From the NCBI GenBank assembly GCA_026225235.1, contig JAMFSK010000137.1:62001-126000 (forward strand): DNA of 64,000 bases, written 5' to 3'. The notes under the pieces were generated by a model that worked only from the letters and a program-made list of their open reading frames with translations, did no database searches and was not told where the DNA came from. The stretch comes from Burkholderiales bacterium (GTDB lineage: Bacteria; Pseudomonadota; Gammaproteobacteria; Burkholderiales; Burkholderiaceae). The number at the start of each line of letters is the position of its first letter. The stretch's first letter is position 1. Shown here piece after piece: positions 33,169 through 41,044 of this stretch. A program made the position numbers and the translations under genes.

Positions 33169-33936
33169 ATGAAACTCTCTACCTGCTTCGCCCGCACCTC
33201 GATGGTCGCGTCCCTGTCCTTTGCAGCGTTCGGTTTCAGCACTGCACAAGCCACACCGGTGACCCATGTCGTGCTCGTGCACGGCTACTTTGCGGACGGA
33301 TCCGGCTGGCAAAAAGTCGCGGAGATGCTCACCCGTGACGGGTATTCCGTGTCAGTGGTTCAAGAACCCGAGACCTCGTTCGGCGATGACGTGAAGGCGA
33401 CTCGCCGTGTCATCGACATGCAAAATGGCCCGACGATTCTCGTGGGTCACAGCTACGGTGGTGCGGTCATTACCGAAGCCGGCAATGACGACAACGTCGT
33501 CGGCCTTGTCTACGTAGCGGCCTTCCAGCCCGACACGGGCGAAAGCGCACTCGACCTCGTCAAGAAAATGCCTTCGGCAACGAATGGGATCAAGGCAACG
33601 GCTGACGGTTACCTCTATATCGATCAAGCCGAGTTTCATGCCGACTTCTGCGCAGACCTGCCGGCCAAGGAAGCAAAATTCATGGGTATGTCGCAAGTGA
33701 TGCCGGCGGCCCAAGGCTTTGGTACGCCGATCTCGAACGCCGCATGGAAAACGAAGCCGACCTGGGCCATGGTCGCCACGGATGACAAGGCGATCAACCC
33801 CGACCTCGAGCGCTTCATGTACAAGCGCTCGGGCAGCACCACCGTCGAGGTCAAGTCGAGCCATGTAGCCTATATCTCGCATCCGGCTGAAGTGACCAAG
33901 CTTATCGAGCAAGCCGCCGCCGGTGCAGTGAAGTAA
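33169..33936 (+). CDS. Exported alpha/beta hydrolase (putative esterase)
   Basis: The protein has 255 residues with a signal peptide ending TAQA (about residue 28). It has the oxyanion region VLVHGYFADGSGW, the nucleophile elbow GHSYGG with S95, an acid near VATDDKAINPD and the catalytic His in SSHVAYISHP. It resembles the plant salicylate esterase/hydroxynitrile lyase-like group often found in Burkholderia. The substrate is unknown. It appears to be a single gene. A strong hairpin at 33999-34025 separates it from the convergent transporter gene. Confidence 0.87.
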   Translation: MKLSTCFARTSMVASLSFAAFGFSTAQATPVTHVVLVHGYFADGSGWQKVAEMLTRDGYSVSVVQEPETSFGDDVKATRRVIDMQNGPTILVGHSYGGAVITEAGNDDNVVGLVYVAAFQPDTGESALDLVKKMPSATNGIKATADGYLYIDQAEFHADFCADLPAKEAKFMGMSQVMPAAQGFGTPISNAAWKTKPTWAMVATDDKAINPDLERFMYKRSGSTTVEVKSSHVAYISHPAEVTKLIEQAAAGAVK

Positions 33937-33998
33937 GGGGAGTCAAGGACCAGGAGCGATGCGGGTCCACCCGGTCTTGCGTCAAGACTCGTTGATTG

Positions 33999-34025
33999 CG
34001 CAGGCGCGGCTGTCGCGCGCCTGCG
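33999..34025. terminator. GC-rich hairpin between convergent genes
   Basis: CGCAGGCGCG (33999-34008) and CGCGCCTGCG (34016-34025) give a perfect 10-bp stem with a 7-nt loop, placed between the stops of two convergent genes. It has no U tract on either side, so it may act with Rho or as an mRNA-stabilising stem. Confidence 0.5.
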
Positions 34026-34034
34026 GATACTCAC

Positions 34035-35288
34035 TCAATGTTTCGCCAACAGTTCAGCCAGGGTCCGGCGATGCGTCCTGAAGCTCAGGATGACGGCCAG
34101 ACCCGCAATCGCCAGCACTGCCCCGAGCCGCATCGTGGCGGGAATGCCAAGGTTATCGACCACCACCCCACCCATCGACGAACCCACCGCGATCGCCGCC
34201 TGTACCGTGCTCACAAACAGGGCCGACGCGGCTTCCGGTTTGTCGGGCGATGCCAGTTGCGTCCAGATGCTCAGGCACAGAGGAATCGCACCATAAGCCA
34301 CCCCCCACGCCATCACGATCAGAAACACGGCCGTGTGTGAGGCATGCAGGACCGGCAACGCAAACAAGACGACCATCACGAGCGCCACCATCGCTGACAA
34401 CGATCCCTTCACATGATTCGTCACCGCGGCGGAGACCACGAAGTTCGCAACGAATCCCACGATCCCGAAGCCCAGCAGCACCAGCGTCACCGCCTGCAAG
34501 CTGAAGCCCGCGCTCTGCACGAGGAAGGGCGCGATATAGGTGTACGACGAGAAGTGCGCACCAAACACAAGGGCCACCATCAGGAAGCTCTTCGCCGGGT
34601 TCATCCGTGTGAGGATCGAGCCGAGATCACGCAGACGGATCGCTTCCCCCGCCGGCAGGGACGGCAGCAGCACTGCCTGAGCCGCGAGCGCCACCGCGGC
34701 AAGAATCGCCGTGGCCAGGAAAGACACGCGCCATGAGCTCAGATTGGCGATCAAGGTGCCGAGTGGCACACCGATGACAGTTGCTAGCGTGATCCCCATG
34801 AAAATCATTGCCGACGCGCGCGCCGCACGCTCGGGCCGCACGAGTTGGCCGGAGGTGCCTAGCGCCACAGTCCAGAATCCGCCGAGTGACAGCCCCAGCA
34901 ATGCACGTCCGACAAGCATCACTTCGAAGCTATGCGCGAATGACGAGACGAGGTTCGAAGCGAGCAACAACACGGACAGCGTCAGCAGGATCAGCCGACG
35001 GTTGACGCGGCCAGCCACCAAAAGCAGGGCGGGCGCCGAGAACGCGGCGATCACACCCGGCGTGGTCACCATCAGGCCGGCGGTCCCCGGCGTGACCGAG
35101 AGATCTCGCGCGATTTGCGGCAACAGGCCGACGGGGAGATATTCCGTGCCGACGAAGGCAAACGATGCGGCCGCAACGGACAGCACGGCCAGCCAGGACG
35201 TGAGCGATGAGGCGCCCTCGCCTTCGGGCGAAGCGGTTGATAAGGGGGAAGTTAAGGGGGTCGCTTTGGCGACTTGAGCGGTGTCCAT
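34035..35288 (-). CDS. MFS transporter, sugar-efflux/drug-efflux type
   Basis: This 12-helix transporter has 417 residues. It has the motif A-like sequence near AGRVNRRLILL and the DHA1 hallmark ALLGLSLGGFWTVALG, typical of the AraJ/YdhP sugar and drug efflux group. The cytoplasmic N-terminal 30 residues precede helix 1. The start is the ATG at 35286-35288 with GGAG five bases upstream. A longer in-frame version runs through hairpin-containing DNA. The substrate is not predictable. A perfect 11-bp hairpin lies about 100 bp upstream and may be its control site. Confidence 0.88.
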   Translation of the reverse strand: MDTAQVAKATPLTSPLSTASPEGEGASSLTSWLAVLSVAAASFAFVGTEYLPVGLLPQIARDLSVTPGTAGLMVTTPGVIAAFSAPALLLVAGRVNRRLILLTLSVLLLASNLVSSFAHSFEVMLVGRALLGLSLGGFWTVALGTSGQLVRPERAARASAMIFMGITLATVIGVPLGTLIANLSSWRVSFLATAILAAVALAAQAVLLPSLPAGEAIRLRDLGSILTRMNPAKSFLMVALVFGAHFSSYTYIAPFLVQSAGFSLQAVTLVLLGFGIVGFVANFVVSAAVTNHVKGSLSAMVALVMVVLFALPVLHASHTAVFLIVMAWGVAYGAIPLCLSIWTQLASPDKPEAASALFVSTVQAAIAVGSSMGGVVVDNLGIPATMRLGAVLAIAGLAVILSFRTHRRTLAELLAKH

Positions 35289-35386
35289 GCTGGCTCCAGA
35301 GTCCAGGGGAATGCGTTGGATCCGGGAGCCGAAGCGAAGAGTCCACAGAAGCGGCCGCCGGATGTCTGGACTGAAGCGTAGTCGCG

Positions 35387-35413
35387 CTGAAGGGGAATAG
35401 GGTTCCCCTTCAG
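35387..35413. promoter_or_regulatory. Perfect 11-bp inverted repeat upstream of the MFS gene
   Basis: CTGAAGGGGAA (35387-35397), TAGGG, TTCCCCTTCAG (35403-35413). It lacks a U tract in both directions and sits in the promoter region of the MFS gene, so an operator or leader structure is more likely than a terminator. Confidence 0.5.
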
Positions 35414-35484
35414 GGAGACAAGGTGGCAGCGTGGACTGGGGTGATCCAAGCGTCTTGGAACTAGGGAGCTTTGGTAACTGGGTG

Positions 35485-35520
35485 CTGGGTGCCGGGGCAC
35501 TTGAGCACTTGAGCACCCAG
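35485..35520. repeat. Composite repeat/hairpin after the dienelactone hydrolase gene
   Basis: CTGGGTGC (35485-35492) pairs with GCACCCAG (35513-35520), and inside the loop ACTTGAGC is tandemly repeated (35499-35514). CTGGGTGC recurs partly just before and again at 35533-35540. It resembles a small REP-like element and may end the hydrolase transcript. Confidence 0.45.
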
Positions 35521-35556
35521 CCACCTCTATGCCTGGGTGCCTCAGCGCCTATCTTC

Positions 35557-36267
35557 TTACTTCGACCAAAGCGTCCGGCCGAAAAATGTCAGGGTCCGAT
35601 CCCAGGCCAGCTGCGACCAGACCGAGTCAAACTGCGTGCGGGAAATGCGGCCCGGTCCCACGGCGGTTTCGTTGGCGAACGCGTGGTGCGCGAGGTACCG
35701 GTGAAACTCCGTGCTGACCCCGGCGTCTTTCAATTTGGCTTCCAGCGCGTCGACCGTCTCTGCCGGGAAGAACGCATCTTGCGTTGCCCAATGAGCCTGC
35801 ACCGGCACCTTGATCTTGCTCGCGTCGATGTATTCCAGCGGGGGAAAACCGTACCACACGACCGCCGCAGTGAGGTCAGAGATCTGACCCAACGCCAGCA
35901 GCGTCAGCGCGCCACCCATGCAGTAACCGGTCACGCCGACACGTGAGGAACCTTGCTTCAAATAGTCCACGGCACCGCGAATATCTTGTCCGGCGGCGTC
36001 GCCGAAGTCGAGTTCGCTCATCAAATGGTTCGCTTCCTCCTCTTCGACCGTCGCTTTTCCGCGATAGAGATCGGGGACCAGGGCGCGATAGCCGCTTTGT
36101 GCGAGCCGGTCGGCTACGCCGCGAATCTGATCATTGACGCCCCACCACTCCTGAATCACGACGATGGCGGGCGCGTTCCCGGCGTCTTTCGGCTCCGCCA
36201 GGTAGCCCTGGACCTGCTTTCCATCGGGGCGCGAAAACGTGATCGTCGATCCTGGGGTTTGCTTCAT
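35557..36267 (-). CDS. Dienelactone hydrolase family protein
   Basis: This alpha/beta hydrolase has 236 residues and the cysteine-type catalytic triad C116 (GYCMGG), D164 (TQDAFFP) and H195 (LAHHAF). The EWWGVNDQIRGVADRLA block near residue 40 carries the conserved Glu of carboxymethylenebutenolidase. The enzyme opens lactones such as dienelactone in chloroaromatic breakdown, but many homologues act on other esters and no aromatic ring-cleavage genes are nearby. It is divergent from the fasciclin gene. Confidence 0.9.
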   Translation of the reverse strand: MKQTPGSTITFSRPDGKQVQGYLAEPKDAGNAPAIVVIQEWWGVNDQIRGVADRLAQSGYRALVPDLYRGKATVEEEEANHLMSELDFGDAAGQDIRGAVDYLKQGSSRVGVTGYCMGGALTLLALGQISDLTAAVVWYGFPPLEYIDASKIKVPVQAHWATQDAFFPAETVDALEAKLKDAGVSTEFHRYLAHHAFANETAVGPGRISRTQFDSVWSQLAWDRTLTFFGRTLWSK

Positions 36268-36442
36268 GTGACTGTCCTCAAGTGGAAGAGCGGAAACAAT
36301 AGCGCGGATTGTGCGGACGCGCTGATGTGCCGTTCTCCCGCCCCGCTTGCCGCCCTCTCGCTGTGGGTCGCATCCAAGCCGACATGCACAGCGTATATGA
36401 CATCAAGCAGCGCAGTTTTGCGCAGCATCCAGGGAGACCGAA

Positions 36443-37000
36443 ATGAAGAACGTACTGTTGGGATTGACCGTGGTTGGCATGACCGTCGCCGCGTCCGCCG
36501 CATTCGCCGCGTCCGACACCGTAATGGTAGGTGGGCAGGCCATGTATCCGAGCAAGGACATCGTGGACAACGCAGTCAATTCGGCCGACCACACGACGCT
36601 CGTCGCCGCCGTGAAGGCTGCGGGGCTGGTCGACACACTTAAGGGCGCTGGCCCGTTCACCGTGTTCGCGCCGACCAACGAAGCATTCGCCGCCCTGCCA
36701 ACCGGCACCGTGGACACCCTGGTCAAGCCGGAGAATAAAGCCATGCTGACCGGCATCCTGACTTATCACGTGATTTCGGGCCGGTATGACTTCGCCAAGC
36801 TCGATGCCGCGATCAAGGAAGGCGGCGGCAAGGCGCAAATCAAGACCGTGAACGGAGAAAACCTCTCGTTCACGGAAAACGGCCCGCACAATATTGTAGT
36901 CGCCGATGGGTCGGGACACACCGCCGACATTTCGACCTATGACGTCATGCAAAGCAACGGTGTCATCATGGTGATCGACAAAGTGTTGCTGCCGAAGTAA
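36443..37000 (+). CDS. Fasciclin-domain secreted protein
   Basis: The protein has 185 residues with a clean signal peptide (to about residue 22, AFAA). One FAS1 domain has the two conserved boxes: GPFTVFAPTNEAFAAL (H1, near 70) and the H2-like NGVIMVIDKVLLP at the C-terminus, with the YH motif in ILTYHVISG. FAS1 proteins mediate adhesion or matrix contacts. This small exported form is common in soil proteobacteria. A perfect 15-bp hairpin follows the stop. Confidence 0.92.
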   Translation: MKNVLLGLTVVGMTVAASAAFAASDTVMVGGQAMYPSKDIVDNAVNSADHTTLVAAVKAAGLVDTLKGAGPFTVFAPTNEAFAALPTGTVDTLVKPENKAMLTGILTYHVISGRYDFAKLDAAIKEGGGKAQIKTVNGENLSFTENGPHNIVVADGSGHTADISTYDVMQSNGVIMVIDKVLLPK

Positions 37001-37013
37001 CAGAATCGACCGG

Positions 37014-37048
37014 GTCCACGCCATCGAGGTGAACTCGATGGCGTGGAC
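37014..37048. terminator. Perfect 15-bp hairpin between convergent genes
   Basis: GTCCACGCCATCGAG (37014-37028), loop GTGAA, CTCGATGGCGTGGAC (37034-37048). It lies 14 nt after the fasciclin stop. It has no U run on either strand, so termination efficiency is uncertain, but the structure is very stable. Confidence 0.6.
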
Positions 37049-37135
37049 TAGCGACTAGCGCAACCGTCGTCGTCACGTGAACCCGCTGGACACCGATTAC
37101 CAAAGACGCTTTACCCGTTGGTCACCGCATTGACC

Positions 37136-38146
37136 TTACTTCGCGAGCGCCTTGACGAGCGCGGCATTGGCTTGCGCCACGGCAGCAGTCGCCGCCGGCG
37201 TATCGCCCAGCGCGTTCAGCATCACAAAGTCATGCACCGTGCCGTTATAACGAACCGTCGTCGTCCGCACGCCGGCTTGGCTCAACTTGCGTGCGTAGGC
37301 TTCACCTTCGTCGCGCAGAACATCATTCTCATCGGTAATCACGAGCGCGGGCGGAAGATCCTTGAGGTCGTTCAGGGTCGCGCGCAACGGTGATGCGGTG
37401 ATCTTGTCGCGATCCGCAACATTGGGCGCATAAGCGTTCCAGAACCATTGCATCCCAGGCTTGGTCAGCCAGGGGCCATTGGCAAACTCGTTGTAAGAGC
37501 CATCGTCAAAGTTCGCGTCGGTGACCGGATAGAAGAGCACTTGATACCGGATCTTCGGTCCACCTGCCTGCTTCGCGAGCAATGTGACCGCTGCCGCCAT
37601 GTTTCCCCCCACGCTATCACCCACCACGGCGAGCCGAGATGCATCGACGTTGAACTCCGCCGGGTGCTCTGCGACGTAGCGCGTCGCTGCATAAGCCTGT
37701 TCGATCGGTACCGGGAACTGTGCCTCCGGTGACGGCGTGTAGTCGACAAAGATCACAGCGGCATGCGCGCCATTGGCAATCTGGCGGACCACGCGGTCGT
37801 GCGTTTTCTCGTCGCCCAGCACCCACCCGCCACCGTGGAAATACATGATGACCGGCAGTGGGCCCTTGCTGTGCGGCGGACGCACGACGCGCACAGTGAC
37901 GCTTCCGGTCGGACCGACTGGCAAGGTGCGGTGTTCGACGTCCGCTGCCAACATTTTCACCGGCCCGGCCTGAGCGCCATCGAGCACTTTGCGCGCCGCT
38001 TCCGGCGTCAATGTATAGATCGGTGCCCCTCCCCCCTTGGCCACCGCATCGATGAACGATTGGGTCGCAGGTTCAAGGACAGGCGCTGCGTGAACGGCGC
38101 TCGAGGCGATCAATGCGGCAGAACCGATAACGGTCAATGCTTTCAC
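37136..38146 (-). CDS. Exported alpha/beta hydrolase of the HSL/GDXG lipase family
   Basis: This esterase has 336 residues with a signal peptide ending VHA (residue 20). It has the oxyanion motif HGGG at 104-107, the nucleophile motif GDSVGG with S178, an acidic residue in TDENDVLRDEG and a catalytic His in GTVHDF. It is likely a short-chain ester or lactone hydrolase. Two copies of the CTATCTA-N4-TAGATAG site lie upstream, and the TetR gene next door carries a third, so this gene is probably repressed by that TetR protein and induced by its substrate. Confidence 0.9.
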   Translation of the reverse strand: MKALTVIGSAALIASSAVHAAPVLEPATQSFIDAVAKGGGAPIYTLTPEAARKVLDGAQAGPVKMLAADVEHRTLPVGPTGSVTVRVVRPPHSKGPLPVIMYFHGGGWVLGDEKTHDRVVRQIANGAHAAVIFVDYTPSPEAQFPVPIEQAYAATRYVAEHPAEFNVDASRLAVVGDSVGGNMAAAVTLLAKQAGGPKIRYQVLFYPVTDANFDDGSYNEFANGPWLTKPGMQWFWNAYAPNVADRDKITASPLRATLNDLKDLPPALVITDENDVLRDEGEAYARKLSQAGVRTTTVRYNGTVHDFVMLNALGDTPAATAAVAQANAALVKALAK

Positions 38147-38190
38147 GGTGACACTCCACAGAAGTTCGAAGATGAAAAATAGGCTGAAGA

Positions 38191-38208
38191 CAATCTACTA
38201 CTAGATAG
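38191..38208. promoter_or_regulatory. TetR operator copy 1 (near esterase start)
   Basis: CAATCTA-CTAC-TAGATAG: one mismatch from the consensus CTATCTA-N4-TAGATAG that occurs twice more nearby. It lies 45 bp upstream of the esterase start codon. Confidence 0.65.
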
Positions 38209-38350
38209 ATAAGTAACCCTGCTGCTCAATCCAATGCTTGATGAGTTTTTCCCCCGGAACTAAACGGCAGGCATTGTGCTTCGCCACTCTAGCGACGGTA
38301 CGGCCTCACCACCGGTGCCACAGATACATGAGTCTCTGACTCATTAAATA

Positions 38351-38368
38351 CTATCTATCACTAGATAG
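38351..38368. promoter_or_regulatory. TetR operator copy 2 (esterase promoter)
   Basis: CTATCTA-TCAC-TAGATAG, a perfect dyad. On the minus strand TTGTGA (38375-38380), 17-nt spacer and TAGATA (38352-38357) form a promoter-like pair that the dyad covers. Confidence 0.7.
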
Positions 38369-38409
38369 ATAAAATCACAAAACATTCCCTCAGTACACTC
38401 TCAAACTGA

Positions 38410-38970
38410 CTACCGAACCTTGTATGCCCGCGCGACTTCCTCGAGCCTGCCTTTCGTCCCGAACAGCCGGCTCGAGAGAACCGTCCCCTGGTAAGCCGCG
38501 TAAAGCACTCGTCCTGCCGCTTCCGGTTCGCCGTTGACTACTAGCGTCCCTTGTTTCTTACCTTCGGCAAGCAGCTTGCCGAGCCAGGTTTCATTGCTTC
38601 TGAAAAAACTCTGCACGGCCTGTTTGATGTGTTCAGGCAACGAGGCAATATCGGCAGCGAGCATCCCGCAAAGGCATATCTGGTCGCCATCGCCGAGCAC
38701 CTTCCCGAACATCCGGGCGTACCGGTCGAGGCGCAGATCGGCCGACTGGGACGAATCAATCGCATACATCTCAGCCAGCGATTCGCTGCTGTACACGTTG
38801 ATGGCCTCCAGCACCAAGTCTTCCTTGGACGGGAAGTAGTAGTGGATGCTCGAGGTCTTGACGCCGACAAGCTCGGCCAGATCCCGGTAGCTGAAGCCGT
38901 TATAGCCTCTCAGCATGATCAGGTTCTGAGCGTAATCGAGCAGTTGCTCTCGTACAGTTCGCGTTTCCAT
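38410..38970 (-). CDS. TetR/AcrR-family repressor
   Basis: The protein has 186 residues. The N-terminal HTH (about 10-55) includes FSYRDLAELVGVKTSSIHYYF and is followed by a ligand domain with a Cys pair in QICLCGMLAAD and another conserved region RVLYAAYQGTVLSSRL. I chose the ATG at 38968-38970; the in-frame extension of 12 codons runs into the operator. It likely represses both itself and the esterase. The near-adjacent cysteines raise the possibility of electrophile or redox sensing, as in NemR-type proteins, but this is speculative. Confidence 0.88.
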   Translation of the reverse strand: METRTVREQLLDYAQNLIMLRGYNGFSYRDLAELVGVKTSSIHYYFPSKEDLVLEAINVYSSESLAEMYAIDSSQSADLRLDRYARMFGKVLGDGDQICLCGMLAADIASLPEHIKQAVQSFFRSNETWLGKLLAEGKKQGTLVVNGEPEAAGRVLYAAYQGTVLSSRLFGTKGRLEEVARAYKVR

Positions 38971-38977
38971 GAACGAG

Positions 38978-39006
38978 ACTCTATCTACTGATAGATAGCA
39001 GGTCAA
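38978..39006 (-). promoter_or_regulatory. Autoregulated tetR promoter with operator copy 3
   Basis: On the minus strand TTGACC (39001-39006), a 17-nt spacer and TAGAGT (38978-38983). The third dyad, CTATCTA-CTGA-TAGATAG at 38981-38998, fills the spacer and -10 element, the classic layout for TetR autorepression. Confidence 0.7.
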
Positions 39007-39195
39007 GAATTTTTCTCAAAAATATTCGAGAACGTGATGAAGGGGGGCTGTCGCGAGCACACTGTTCAGAGGGGAACAGCAGAGGTAAGCCCGTTCTGCA
39101 ATTCGGCGAAGATCCTCCTGACCTCCTTCCTGCCCCTGTCGGCGGACGGACGATCCCCGCGCAGCGGTCGGCGCTCTGGCCGACGCTCCGGCCGA

Positions 39196-39239
39196 TTGAT
39201 GCGTGCTTGATGCGTGCTTGATGCGTGCTCGATGCTCGC
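39196..39239. repeat. 11-bp tandem repeat
   Basis: TTGATGCGTGC occurs three times head to tail (39196-39228), with a degenerate fourth copy to 39239. It lies in the gene-free 339-base gap between the TetR and MFS genes, about 70 bp before the MFS start. It could be an iterated binding site or a slippage product. Confidence 0.8.
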
Positions 39240-39309
39240 TGGCCCGTCGGCGTGCGATGAACGTCGAAGAGCAGGCAGGTAGACTGGCATCAATCTGTGG
39301 AGCCGGCCC

Positions 39310-40911
39310 GTGTATCAAGACACCTCCGAGAAAGTCCGGCGCGCAACACATATCGTCGCGACCCTCGCGCATCCCTGCGATGCGCTCATCATTCACGCGC
39401 AACCGGCACAGACCGCCCGCCCCTGCCATCGCAAGCGCGCCGCGCTGGCCGCGACCATCCTCGGCTCGAGCATGGCCTTTATCGACGGCTCCGTCGTTAA
39501 TGTGGCACTGCCTTCGATACAGAATGGATTCGGCGCGAGCGTCGCCGCCATGCAGTGGGTCGTCAACGCCTATTTGCTCTTTCTCGGAGCACTGGTGCTT
39601 GTCGGCGGATCGCTCGGCGACAAGCTGGGCCGACGGACGATATTCGTCGGAGGCACCCTCTTGTTCACGCTCGCCTCCGCCGCCTGCGGGCTGGCGCCAA
39701 ATGTCGGCGTGCTGATCGCCGCACGCGCCGTGCAAGGCATCGGTGCGGCACTCCTCGTGCCAAGTAGTCTTGCCATCATCGGCGCGGTCTTCGACGAGAA
39801 CGAGCGCGGTCGGGCAATCGGGACCTGGGCCGGCGTCGCCGCCATCACATCCGCGCTGGGCCCCGTGATGGGCGGCTGGCTCGTCGACACTGTCTCATGG
39901 CGTGCGATTTTCTTTTTGAATGTGCCACTGGCTGCCGCGACAATCGCCCTTGCGCTGGCGGCGGTGCCTGACAGCCGCGGTGCCGATGCACCGGAGCAAC
40001 TCGACTGGCCGGGCGCATGTGCTGTGACGCTTGGATTGGGTGCTCTGACGTATGGCCTGACCATTTCGTCGACCCACGGCTTCGGCTCGCCCAGAGTGCT
40101 CGGTCTGCTTGGCATCGGCGCGCTGGCGCTGATCGCATTCTTCTTTCTCGAGCGCCGTCATCCTCGTCCTATGGTCCCGCTCGACGTGTTCCGCAGCGTC
40201 AATTTCGTCGGTGCGAACCTGGTGACACTCTTGCTTTACTTCGGCCTTGGCGGTGCTCTCTTTTTTATACCGTTCACGTTGATCCGAGGTCATGGCTACA
40301 GTGCGACTGAAGCGGGCGCCGCATTGTTGCCCGTACCGATGATCCTTGGCGTCTTGTCTCGCTTCACTGGCAACCTGAGCCCGCGGTACGGACCGCGTCT
40401 GCTCCTCAGCATGGGATCGCTAATCTCCGGGGCCGGGTTCGGTCTGCTTGGTCTACCGCTCCTGCATGGCAGCTACTGGGGCGAGTTTTTTCCTGCTCTC
40501 GTGGTCCTTGGCCTCGGCCTGACGATCACAGTTGCGCCGCTGACAACCGTCGTAATGAGTGCGGTGTCGGAACAGCGAATAGGGGTCGCCTCAGGGATCA
40601 ACAACGCGGTTGCGCGCATCGCCGGCCTGTTTGCTGTCGCGATCCTCGGCATCGTGTTTACGTGGTCCTACGATGCGACGCTAGACAAACGACTGAACCC
40701 GTTGCACCTACCGCTCGTCGCACACCCCGAGTCACAACTAGCTTCGCCGGACACGGCGAATGACGGGCATGACGTCCATTTCGCGGAGGCCCAGGCCGAG
40801 GCGATCAACGCATCTCTACGCGCAGTCGCTCTGGTATGCGCGGGATGCGCACTCGCAGGAGCCGCTCTGGCGGTCGCAATGATCCGATCAGGGCAGCAGC
40901 GGCCCCACTAA
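39310..40911 (+). CDS. MFS transporter, DHA2 family (14-TM, EmrB/QacA type)
   Basis: This drug:H+ antiporter has 533 residues and about 14 hydrophobic helices. The DHA2 signature SSMAFIDGSVVNVALPSI is in helix 1 (about residue 53), motif A is GGSLGDKLGRRT and motif C is GIGAALLVPSSLAI. The GTG start gives a 40-residue hydrophilic lead, and a later start is possible since no strong ribosome site is seen. The C-terminus is a cytoplasmic His/Asp-rich loop and a last helix. The substrate is unknown; export of toxic organics is likely. Confidence 0.85.
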   Translation: MYQDTSEKVRRATHIVATLAHPCDALIIHAQPAQTARPCHRKRAALAATILGSSMAFIDGSVVNVALPSIQNGFGASVAAMQWVVNAYLLFLGALVLVGGSLGDKLGRRTIFVGGTLLFTLASAACGLAPNVGVLIAARAVQGIGAALLVPSSLAIIGAVFDENERGRAIGTWAGVAAITSALGPVMGGWLVDTVSWRAIFFLNVPLAAATIALALAAVPDSRGADAPEQLDWPGACAVTLGLGALTYGLTISSTHGFGSPRVLGLLGIGALALIAFFFLERRHPRPMVPLDVFRSVNFVGANLVTLLLYFGLGGALFFIPFTLIRGHGYSATEAGAALLPVPMILGVLSRFTGNLSPRYGPRLLLSMGSLISGAGFGLLGLPLLHGSYWGEFFPALVVLGLGLTITVAPLTTVVMSAVSEQRIGVASGINNAVARIAGLFAVAILGIVFTWSYDATLDKRLNPLHLPLVAHPESQLASPDTANDGHDVHFAEAQAEAINASLRAVALVCAGCALAGAALAVAMIRSGQQRPH

Positions 40912-40922
40912 AGGGTGTGATG

Positions 40923-40941
40923 TGGATACATAGTGTATCCA
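40923..40941. promoter_or_regulatory. Perfect 19-bp palindrome in a convergent gap
   Basis: TGGATACA-TAG-TGTATCCA, a perfect 8+3+8 dyad, between the MFS stop and the end of the convergent hydrolase gene. It looks like a GntR- or TetR-type operator, but no promoter or regulator gene is adjacent. Confidence 0.5.
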
Positions 40942-41044
40942 TGCAAGCCGGGCACTTAGACGTTCGTCCCGTCCTCTGTCAAACCCATAGTAAAGTGAGT
41001 GATACGAAAGCCTTTGCATATTCGGTTCCGACCCGGCTGCTCAA

